Below are positions 7,139 to 12,527 of a stretch of 12,527 nucleotides of DNA, one piece after another. The notes below the pieces were generated by a model. It searched no databases. It worked only from the letters and a program-made list of their open reading frames with translations, and was not told the DNA's origin. Made by a program: the position numbers and the translations under genes. Position 1 is the stretch's first letter, and every line of letters starts with the position of its first letter. The DNA is from Alphaproteobacteria bacterium UBA7314 (GTDB lineage: Bacteria > Pseudomonadota > Alphaproteobacteria > MPNO01 > UBA830), in the NCBI GenBank assembly GCA_002471575.1, contig DKQG01000037.1, positions 1-12,527 on the forward strand, in the 5' to 3' direction.

Positions 7139-7264
7139 ATGGCATTGCATTTGTGCGTCCCCCGAAAAACTAATTTCTTGCGGCATGATGGCGGGAACTG
7201 CCGCTCCCCGGTAGTATCTTCTCTTGGAATTCCGCGACTCCGAACAAATTAGAAAGCGCCATCT

Positions 7265-8518
7265 ATGACCGACACCATCCAGCAGCCGGGATATACGCGG
7301 CAACAGACCGTCGCCGTTCTGGTAGGATCCAGCATCATGCTCACCATGAGCATGGGCATGCGCCAAAGCTGGGGGCTGTTCTCGGTACCGATCACTCAGG
7401 ATCTTGGCGTGTCGGTTGCGGATTTCATGCTAGCGATCGCCGTTCAGAACCTGGTGTGGGGTGCAACACAGCCGATCGTTGGCGCTTATGCCGACAAATT
7501 CGGCAGCCGCATGGTCGCCGTCCTAGGCACGCTTCTCTACGCGGCAGGCATCGGCGTGACGATGGCTGCAACCGGAACGCTGATGCTGATCATCGGCCTC
7601 GGTTTCATGATCGGGATCGCCATGTCCTGTACCGCTCTTATGCTTGCTATGGCGGCATCGGCAAGGGCGGTCTCCGCCTCGCGGCGCACGTTCGTTCTCG
7701 GCATCATTTCCGCCATGGGGTCAGTTGGTTCCTTTATAGCCGCGCCGCTGGCAGAAGGGCTGATTTCCAGCCAGGGGTGGTTGATTGCGATGGTGGCGTT
7801 TATCGGCCTCTGCGTCGTAATGCTGCCGGCCGCCTATTTCGTGGGATCCGGCGACGGGGCAGCAGCCGAAATCTCCCGCACTTCCACCGCACCGGACGCC
7901 CATCTCTCCATGAAGCAGGCCCTTATCGATGCATCGCGGCACAGCGGCTACGTTATCACGGCGGCGGCGTTTTTCGTCTGCGGGCTACAGCTTATCTTTA
8001 TCGCCATGCACCTGCCTAACTACATCGCGTTATGCGGTCTTGCCCCGTGGCTAGGCGCTGCCGCTCTGGGTACCATCGGCGCTTTTAATGCCATCGGGTG
8101 CTATCTGCTTGGCTGGCTGGGCGGGAAGTATCCGAAAAACCTTGTCCTCGGAGCAGTCTACGTACTCCGCTCGGTGTTTATCGTGATCTACTTCCTAGTC
8201 CCGGCAACGCCTGCAACCACGCTAATCTTCGCCGCTATCATGGGCATTCTGTGGCTCGGAATCGCACCCGTGGTGACAGGTTTCATTACCCAGATTTTTG
8301 GCCTGAAATATGTCGCGACCCTAACCGGGATCGCATTCTTCTTTCACCAGGTGGGGTCGTTTATCGGCGTATGGGGCGCGGGCCTGATCCTCGATTCTCT
8401 CGGCTCATACGACCGGGCCTGGCAGATCGCCGTGCTGATCGGCCTCGCCGCCGGTATAGCCCAGATGTTCGCCAATGACAAACCGGCCCCGAAACTACCA
8501 GAGCCCTCCCCGGCGTAA
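7265..8518 (+). CDS. Major facilitator superfamily carrier (organic anion type)
   Basis: Predicted 417-residue inner-membrane protein with about 12 hydrophobic segments split by a polar central loop (about residues 203-216), the usual MFS 6+6 arrangement. The loop after the second segment carries the MFS signature GAYADKFGSRM (73-83). Features such as 'RQSWGLFSVPITQDLGVS' (about 33-50) resemble the oxalate/formate-antiporter-like and monocarboxylate-like groups, which move small organic acids. The substrate is inferred only from context: it could import the compound handled by the HyuA/B module or by the convergent cluster. ATG 7265 is preceded by only a weak AGAAAG (7251-7256). Its stop lies 10 bp from the end of the convergent YciI-like gene, with no terminator between them. 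Confidence 0.9.
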   Translation: MTDTIQQPGYTRQQTVAVLVGSSIMLTMSMGMRQSWGLFSVPITQDLGVSVADFMLAIAVQNLVWGATQPIVGAYADKFGSRMVAVLGTLLYAAGIGVTMAATGTLMLIIGLGFMIGIAMSCTALMLAMAASARAVSASRRTFVLGIISAMGSVGSFIAAPLAEGLISSQGWLIAMVAFIGLCVVMLPAAYFVGSGDGAAAEISRTSTAPDAHLSMKQALIDASRHSGYVITAAAFFVCGLQLIFIAMHLPNYIALCGLAPWLGAAALGTIGAFNAIGCYLLGWLGGKYPKNLVLGAVYVLRSVFIVIYFLVPATPATTLIFAAIMGILWLGIAPVVTGFITQIFGLKYVATLTGIAFFFHQVGSFIGVWGAGLILDSLGSYDRAWQIAVLIGLAAGIAQMFANDKPAPKLPEPSPA

Positions 8519-8528
8519 GCGGCCGAAT

Positions 8529-8843
8529 TCAATCGGCATCGGGGTCCGGTACCCGCTGCCAGACCGGCTCTATGATCGCAAATTCGAACATGTTCTCCAG
8601 CGTATAGGGATCGTTGCGGTGGAAATCCTCCACCGTTTTGCGATCCGCCTCGAACACAATCACGTTGCCGGTTATGTCGCGGATATCGACGTCGCTGGAT
8701 ATATCGATCCCTTCCTTCACCAACCCGCCACCATACACCATCAGCTTGAGAAACGGCTCCTGATAGGCAACGTGGGCGGGTTGCAGTTTTGCCCGCTGTT
8801 CTTCCCGGCCCGGCCGGTCGCGTCTGACAAGTGCGTATCTCAT
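8529..8843 (-). CDS. YciI-like (YCII domain) protein, second copy
   Basis: Predicted 104 residues with the complete YCII fold: first strand MRYALVRRDRPG, QPAHVAYQEPF with conserved His24, a central 'GGGLV' turn, GNVIVFEADRKTVEDF, NDPYTLENMFE with Asp78 in the 'DPY' motif, and a final strand 'FAIIEPVW'. YciI-like proteins are small, cytoplasmic, usually dimeric and of mostly unknown reaction; some are dehydrohalogenase-like or isomerase-like accessory enzymes in catabolic operons. ATG 8841-8843 overlaps the preceding gene's stop as ATGA, so it is translationally coupled to the nitrile-hydratase-alpha-like gene. It differs clearly from the copy at 996 and is not a duplication product of it. It is the last gene of the minus-strand cluster. 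Confidence 0.85.
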   Translation of the reverse strand: MRYALVRRDRPGREEQRAKLQPAHVAYQEPFLKLMVYGGGLVKEGIDISSDVDIRDITGNVIVFEADRKTVEDFHRNDPYTLENMFEFAIIEPVWQRVPDPDAD

Positions 8844-9229
8844 TGCTTTCTCTTATGCCTCTCGAGTTCCACCGGTTCGCGGTGCGGGGTCAACAGATAA
8901 GCGTCCGTCCAGTCCTGTTTCAGGGCTACGAGGTTATCTTCGTCGGTAAGTTCGTCCTGTAATCCTGAAAAACCGAGCTCCGGTATTGCCGCCGAGTCAT
9001 CGTCCCGCAACCGGGCACGGTAATCCGGGTCGGCACAGATGCGGGCGACGACCCGAGCTCCGTTGGGCTGACCGATTTGGTTCTCGAAACTTTGGACCAT
9101 GGTGTCGATCGCCGCCGGATGGACCAGCCCTTTTTCGACCAGCATGGTCTCGATCGCCTTGACCGGCAGTGTCGGGTCCGCCGGTAACAGGCTTTTGGCG
9201 TGATGGTGCTTAGTCGGATTGTCAGACAT
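8840..9229 (-). CDS. Nitrile hydratase alpha-like N-terminal domain protein without metal-binding motif
   Basis: Predicted 129 residues. Residues about 20-92 match the N-terminal helical part of nitrile hydratase alpha and thiocyanate hydrolase gamma subunits: LPVKAIETMLVEKGLV (21-36), an IDTMVQSFENQIG helix (41-53), NGARVVARICADPDYRARL (56-74) and AIPELGFSG (81-89). In complete alpha subunits (about 200 residues) this is followed by a metal-binding V-C-[ST]-L-C-S-C motif; here the sequence diverges after residue 92 into a charged tail and ends. Its only Cys is Cys65. It therefore cannot bind the Fe or Co centre and should not hydrate nitriles. A His cluster lies at residues 8-10. AGGAAG upstream supports ATG 9229. 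The stop overlaps the downstream YciI-like ATG (ATGA), and the upstream gene ends 38 bp away. No beta subunit is present. It could be a structural or partner protein of its operon, or a shortened remnant. Confidence 0.75.
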   Translation of the reverse strand: MSDNPTKHHHAKSLLPADPTLPVKAIETMLVEKGLVHPAAIDTMVQSFENQIGQPNGARVVARICADPDYRARLRDDDSAAIPELGFSGLQDELTDEDNLVALKQDWTDAYLLTPHREPVELERHKRKQ

Positions 9230-9267
9230 ACGCTGTTTCTTCCTGTCAGGACCCCGTCATGTCCGGT

Positions 9268-10257
9268 CTACTCCGTCCAGCCAACAATGGGCGTGAACAG
9301 CTCGTCGACATCCATCGGCCGGTCGATAAATCCCTGATCCAGGAGGTAGCCGATGGCCGTTTCCAGCGTCTTGCGGTTGGGCTCAACGCCATAGGGACAT
9401 GGATCGCCGCCGAATAATTCGTCCATCTCGTCGATATCGGCGAACATCCAGGGCAGCATGTAACGCTGCGCACCGGAAAAGCGCATTTGTTCGAGCGCCC
9501 ATTTCTTGGAGTCCGACAACGCCTTGAATAGCGCCTCGGCCGCCCACGGATGCGTTTCATGGAATTCTTCAGTCATGATCATCGTATGCATGATCGGGTA
9601 GATTCTGGTCCGTTCGAAGTACGCCCGCTCCTCTGACCTGTAGTCGGGAAACAGGCGGATCACATCGTCGCTTTCAAAAAACGCCCCCGGCGCGCGCGCA
9701 CCGAAATAGGCGTCTACCTCGCCGGAGGCCAGTACATCACTAATCGACTTCTCCGGTCCTATGAGTTCGAGGTTGAGATCCCCGGCTGGGCGCAAATCCA
9801 TGGTCTCGTCGAACCGGCGCGGCGTATCCACGCCGCCTTCCAGCCATGTCACACCGGAAAAATCGACACCATATTCAGATTTCAGGATGCCGCGGATCCA
9901 CACACCCGCCGACTGGCGGTATTCCTGGACCGCAATGCGCTTGCCCGCCAGGTCGGTCGGTTTCGAGATTCCGGAATTACGGTTGATGAAGATAAAGCCA
10001 TGCCGGAACAACCGCGACGGAAATACGGGCAAAGCTATATAGGGGAAATCACCGCGCGACTTCATGGTGAAGTAATGTGCGCTGGACATTTCGGCGACAT
10101 CGAAGGATTTGGTTTTCAGCATGCGCGCGAAGATTTCGGGCGGCGACTGAATCTCAACATATCGAAGGTCGATGCCCTCAGGTTTGATAACGCCTTCTTT
10201 CAGCGCCTGCAAACGGTCGTAGGGGCCGCAGGCCATGGTCACCGGTAGGTCGGTCAT
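9268..10257 (-). CDS. 4,5-Dihydroxyphthalate decarboxylase-like / periplasmic-binding-fold protein
   Basis: Predicted 329 residues from ATG 10257. The start resembles 4,5-dihydroxyphthalate decarboxylases (Pht5-type) and related type-2 periplasmic-binding folds: MACGPYDRLQALKEGVIKPEGIDLRYVE (8-35), FDVAEMSSAHYF (52-63), LPVFPSRLFRHGFIFIN (76-92) and DLAGKRIAVQEYRQSAGVW (102-120). There is no signal peptide or lipobox, so the protein should be cytoplasmic, which favours an enzyme over a transport receptor. Pht5 removes CO2 from 4,5-dihydroxyphthalate to give protocatechuate, but many homologues have other unknown substrates. ATG 10257 has AAGGAA at a good distance upstream and is preferred over an in-frame GTG at 10290. 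It is the second gene of the minus-strand cluster, 78 bp after the dioxygenase gene and 38 bp before the nitrile-hydratase-like gene. Confidence 0.8.
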   Translation of the reverse strand: MTDLPVTMACGPYDRLQALKEGVIKPEGIDLRYVEIQSPPEIFARMLKTKSFDVAEMSSAHYFTMKSRGDFPYIALPVFPSRLFRHGFIFINRNSGISKPTDLAGKRIAVQEYRQSAGVWIRGILKSEYGVDFSGVTWLEGGVDTPRRFDETMDLRPAGDLNLELIGPEKSISDVLASGEVDAYFGARAPGAFFESDDVIRLFPDYRSEERAYFERTRIYPIMHTMIMTEEFHETHPWAAEALFKALSDSKKWALEQMRFSGAQRYMLPWMFADIDEMDELFGGDPCPYGVEPNRKTLETAIGYLLDQGFIDRPMDVDELFTPIVGWTE

Positions 10258-10335
10258 CTTCAAATTCCTTGTTTCTGGCGTCCTTCGCACGGGACTGACG
10301 AGACTAACCTGTCACATCGACCGCCTGCATAGAAG

Positions 10336-11208
10336 TCAGTCGACGTCGGAAATCGTGTAACGCCGCAGCAATCGCCTCTGATCGCTGGGAAAGTCCATAC
10401 GCGCGTGGTTTACGGACCGGTTGTCCCAGATCACCAGATCGCCAGGGCGCCACACGTGATCGTATACGAATTTCGGCTTCTCGCAGTGATCCAGCAGCAT
10501 TGTCAGCAGATCTTCGCCCTCGTCATTTTCCATGCCGACAATGTTTCGAGTCATAAGGCGACTGAGGTATAGGGATTTGCGACCCGTGTCGGGGTGGGTT
10601 CTGACCAGCGGGTGAACGGCATGCGCTACCTCGTCGCCCCGCCGCATCTCTTCGCGCGTGGTTTTATTGTAATTGAAGACATGTCTAGCGCTCAGACCAT
10701 CCAGACGGGCCTGCAGGTTATTGGGTAATGCCTCAAACGCGGCCGCCATGTTCGCAAATCTCGTCTCGCCCCCACAATCCGGCACTTCGATAGCGAAAAG
10801 CGTGGTAGCGCGGTACGGCGCCTCGCGGTGGGCGCCATCCGAGTGGAAATGCATTTCGCCATCCGGCAGCGAGCCGATCAGCTTCCCGTTTTTACGGATG
10901 TTGCTGATGTACTTCACACCGGGCGTAGACTGTTTGCGGTCGGGATCATCGGTTTCGGTGTCGGCGTCCGCCCGGTCGACATGGCCGAACAGGGCCGCGA
11001 ACGCCGCCTGGTCGTCCGAGTCGATATCCTGACCGGGAAAGCAGAGGACGGAATAGCGCGCAAAAGCGTCGCGTAGTTCCTGCACCAAGTCGCTCCCCAC
11101 TGGGTCGCCCAGATATACGCCAGTCACGTGGGCGCCTACGGCCGGGTGCGCCGGTCTGATTTTTGCAATCTGGTTCGCGATATTCATGATCACATTCGCG
11201 AGGTTCAT
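10336..11208 (-). CDS. TauD/TfdA-family Fe(II)/2-oxoglutarate dioxygenase
   Basis: Predicted 290 residues from ATG 11208. Typical TauD/TfdA features: start region KIRPAHPAVGAHVTGVYLGD, HFHSDGAH with the iron-binding His122-x-Asp124, VWRPGDLVIWDNRSVNHAR with distal His268, and RRLLRR with Arg279 and Arg283, positions expected for 2-oxoglutarate and substrate anchoring. All facial-triad residues are present, so it should be active. The family uses O2 and 2-oxoglutarate to hydroxylate taurine, aryloxyalkanoates, sulfates, betaines and others; the substrate here is unknown. Two nearby ATGs are possible (11208 and 11187), both just before the conserved start. The frame stays open upstream to 11388, but that extension is arginine-rich, unlike the family, and overlaps the divergent gene. 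First gene of the minus-strand cluster. Confidence 0.88.
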   Translation of the reverse strand: MNLANVIMNIANQIAKIRPAHPAVGAHVTGVYLGDPVGSDLVQELRDAFARYSVLCFPGQDIDSDDQAAFAALFGHVDRADADTETDDPDRKQSTPGVKYISNIRKNGKLIGSLPDGEMHFHSDGAHREAPYRATTLFAIEVPDCGGETRFANMAAAFEALPNNLQARLDGLSARHVFNYNKTTREEMRRGDEVAHAVHPLVRTHPDTGRKSLYLSRLMTRNIVGMENDEGEDLLTMLLDHCEKPKFVYDHVWRPGDLVIWDNRSVNHARMDFPSDQRRLLRRYTISDVD

Positions 11209-11335
11209 TCCGATACCGTTCTCAACGCAACAAAGCATACAGGGTTTTCTGCGACGGAACGACATCAGCCGGCGGAAAGCCAAACCAATCAGGGCGACGC
11301 GCTTCAAAAAATCAGGCAATCTAAGGAGTGTAAAC

Positions 11336-11354
11336 GGGTCGCGGTCATCGACCC
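11336..11354. promoter_or_regulatory. Short dyad in the divergent TauD/EamA intergenic region
   Basis: GGGTCG (11336-11341) and CGACCC (11349-11354) are exact inverted copies separated by 7 nt, an arrangement compatible with a dimeric regulator operator. It lies 24 bp before the EamA-type start, in the 170-bp region that must hold promoters for both divergent genes. No regulator gene is in the window, and 6-bp arms can occur by chance in GC-rich DNA, so this is only a candidate. The rest of 11209-11378 shows no clear -35/-10 pair. An AAGGAG at 11323-11328 has no start codon at a usable distance. Confidence 0.25.
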
Positions 11355-11378
11355 TCCGGATGGTCAGTTCCAAAGCCA

Positions 11379-12281
11379 ATGAACGCAAAGATTTACGACC
11401 TGATATCGTCTCGCATCAGAGACTGGTCCGACGCCACTCAATGCGGCGTTCTGATCGTGATTTCGGGTGCCCTAATGTCGGGCCAGCTGGTCATCGTGAG
11501 GTTCATCGGCGAAGACATCAGTGTATTCGAAATCATACTATTCCGGGCTTTATTCGGATTGCTGGCGGTATCGGGACTAATCATCCGGGGCGCAGGAACG
11601 TACCTGCGCCCGAACCGGCCGGCACTTGCCGTCCTGTGCGGAGCGCTGGCTTTCTTGGCCAGTACGTTTTTCTACTTGGCTGCGACGGAATTGCCTGTCG
11701 CCGATATCACAGCGATCCATTTCGTTAGGCCGGTATTTGCCGCCCTGGTCGCCGCTGTCGTCCTGAGAGAAGTACTGCGCGGCAGCCGTATCTTGGCCAT
11801 CATCGCCGGGGTCGTGGGCGCGGCGATCATTGTTCGTCCCGGCCTAGTGGACGTGAATATCGGCGTTCTGTTCGTACTGGGCGCAGTTGCGGTGCAGAGT
11901 TGGAACCCAATAAATCGGAAACTGCTCTCGAAAAGCGACCATCCGGACACCGTCGCCGTCTGGAACATCCTCACAATCCTGCCTCTGGCGGCGGCGACAT
12001 CGTATTTCTTCTGGACCACGCCCACTTGGGAGCAGGTCGGCTGGATGGCACTAATCGGCGTGCTGGAAATTACCAATCAACGCATGCTGGGTCGCGCGTA
12101 TCAGCGGGCAGACGCGATCGTAGTGGTCATCCTACACTACACCCGCCTGCCCATCGCCGCTCTGGTCGGTTTTCTGGTTCTGAGCGAATTTCCAGATATC
12201 TGGGTGTGGGTCGGCGGCGCCATCATCGCGGCGGCATCGATCTACCTGACCGCACAGGAACGCAACACGGGCAACGGTTGA
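11379..12281 (+). CDS. EamA/DMT-superfamily carrier
   Basis: Predicted 300-residue inner-membrane protein with about ten hydrophobic segments after a polar N-terminus of roughly 20 residues. It is organised as two EamA repeats (about 22-150 and 158-292). The first repeat ends with the recognisable FYLAATELPVADITAIHFV, a 'RPVFAAL' segment, LREVLRGSRILAIIAGVVGA and IVRPG; the second ends ALVGFLVLSEFPDIWVWVGGAIIAAA. DMT carriers of this type export or import metabolites, and the substrate cannot be read from sequence. Length and topology are normal. ATG 11379 has no strong ribosome binding site. It is divergent from the dioxygenase gene, so it may be co-regulated with the minus-strand cluster. 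Ends with TGA 12279-12281. Confidence 0.9.
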   Translation: MNAKIYDLISSRIRDWSDATQCGVLIVISGALMSGQLVIVRFIGEDISVFEIILFRALFGLLAVSGLIIRGAGTYLRPNRPALAVLCGALAFLASTFFYLAATELPVADITAIHFVRPVFAALVAAVVLREVLRGSRILAIIAGVVGAAIIVRPGLVDVNIGVLFVLGAVAVQSWNPINRKLLSKSDHPDTVAVWNILTILPLAAATSYFFWTTPTWEQVGWMALIGVLEITNQRMLGRAYQRADAIVVVILHYTRLPIAALVGFLVLSEFPDIWVWVGGAIIAAASIYLTAQERNTGNG

Positions 12282-12371
12282 TGGCAATTCCATTGCCGGC
12301 GATGAATGTGTTCGATTGTGCGGGCGGAGGACGGCGGTGGTGGTACAGGCCTGCCTAAGGTGAGCACGAAT

Positions 12372-12527
12372 ATGGCGCGTCACAACCCGTGTTTTATGGA
12401 TATCGCGCAGAACTCGTCGGCGGCCGAGATCGCCGCGCAGCTGATGCCGTTGGATGAGATGCGCTACTTCTACAACGAGTTGTTTATCAAGGATACAGGC
12501 ACCCAGGACATCGAGCTGCAGGTCGGA
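12372..12527 (+). CDS. 5' part of an unrecognised gene, cut by the window edge
   Basis: From ATG 12372 the frame is open for 52 codons to the end of the window. A strong ribosome binding site AAGGTGA (12357-12363) sits 8 nt upstream, the best in the window, so this is a real start. The product begins MARHNPCFMDIAQ, continues with an alanine-rich helix and reads PLDEMRYFYNELFIKDTG before the edge. It has no signal peptide or membrane segment in the visible part. I do not recognise the family. It is 90 bp after the EamA-type gene and on the same strand, so it may be cotranscribed. Confidence 0.7.
   Translation, partial: MARHNPCFMDIAQNSSAAEIAAQLMPLDEMRYFYNELFIKDTGTQDIELQVG

Larger units (their letters stand above)
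6727..7264. other. Long intergenic region after hyuB, with weak structures
   Basis: These 538 bases between hyuB and the MFS gene are visibly more AT-rich near 6730-6860 than their surroundings. They contain a small stem GCAGG (6773-6777) / CCTGC (6782-6786) with no T run, a small uncertain ORF (6872-7063), a hairpin at 7109-7138, and a 6-bp inverted repeat GCGGCA (7180-7185) / TGCCGC (7199-7204) ahead of the MFS gene. A TAGTAT hexamer at 7212-7217 could be a -10 box, but no well-spaced -35 is visible. No tRNA, repeat array or mobile-element end was recognised. Confidence 0.5.

Noticed and set aside
7194..7216. GGAAC at 7194-7198 as an ECF/EcfG-type -35 element
   Set aside because: No CGTT-like -10 element is present 16-17 bp downstream.
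8519..8528. Bidirectional terminator between the convergent MFS and YciI-like genes
   Set aside because: Only 10 bp separate the two stops and they form no stem or T run.
11209..11388. N-terminal extension of the dioxygenase by 60 residues
   Set aside because: The frame is open, but the extension is arginine-rich, unlike the family, and would overlap the start of the divergent EamA gene; conserved sequence begins just after 11208.
11900..12358. Plus-strand 152-residue frame overlapping the end of the EamA gene
   Set aside because: It is an out-of-frame shadow rich in Arg, Gly and His; the overlapping membrane protein is clearly the real gene.

Overview
The window looks like a chromosomal accessory catabolic region from a GC-rich proteobacterium, most likely an alphaproteobacterium. 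This rests on the gene families present (hydantoinase A/B pair, YciI-like proteins, TauD/TfdA dioxygenase, dihydroxyphthalate-decarboxylase-like protein, EamA and MFS carriers), the strong C/G bias at third codon positions, and the frequent 4-bp ATGA overlaps. No species can be named from the sequence. I saw no rRNA, tRNA, CRISPR array, transposase, phage gene or transcriptional regulator.

Layout. Positions 1-133 hold at most the 3' end of an unidentified frame. A small membrane-anchored AsmA-like protein (134-892, +) follows; its gene carries a perfect 23-bp inverted repeat. A probable plus-strand operon runs from 996 to 6726. It contains a YciI-like gene (996-1322) cut by an in-frame TGA where the family normally has Trp, a zinc-free MDR oxidoreductase (1401-2342), a 157-residue C-terminal piece of a CoxL/xanthine-dehydrogenase-type molybdenum hydroxylase (2343-2816), then hyuA-like (2813-4885) and hyuB-like (4885-6726) subunits. 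The last three overlap or abut, so translation is probably coupled. Positions 6727-7264 are largely non-coding, with one small uncertain ORF and weak hairpins. An MFS carrier (7265-8518, +) follows.

A convergent minus-strand cluster reads from 11208 down to 8529: TauD/TfdA-family dioxygenase, 4,5-dihydroxyphthalate-decarboxylase-like protein, a 129-residue protein matching only the N-terminal helical part of nitrile hydratase alpha, and a second YciI-like protein. The last two overlap by ATGA. An EamA/DMT carrier (11379-12281, +) is divergent from the dioxygenase across a 170-bp intergenic region with a short dyad. An unrecognised gene starts at 12372 and runs off the right edge.

How the genes may work together (inference). 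The region reads as two adjacent small-molecule catabolic modules, each with its own carrier and its own YciI-like protein. Module 1 (MDR reductase, HyuA/B) suggests ATP-dependent amide opening or carboxylation of an unknown substrate. Module 2 (dioxygenase, decarboxylase-like, nitrile-hydratase-alpha-like, YciI) suggests oxidation or decarboxylation of an unknown organic acid or nitrogen compound. Its most unusual member is the nitrile-hydratase-alpha-like protein, which has no metal site. The truncated molybdenum-hydroxylase piece and the TGA-interrupted YciI gene suggest that module 1 has been rearranged or is partly decaying.
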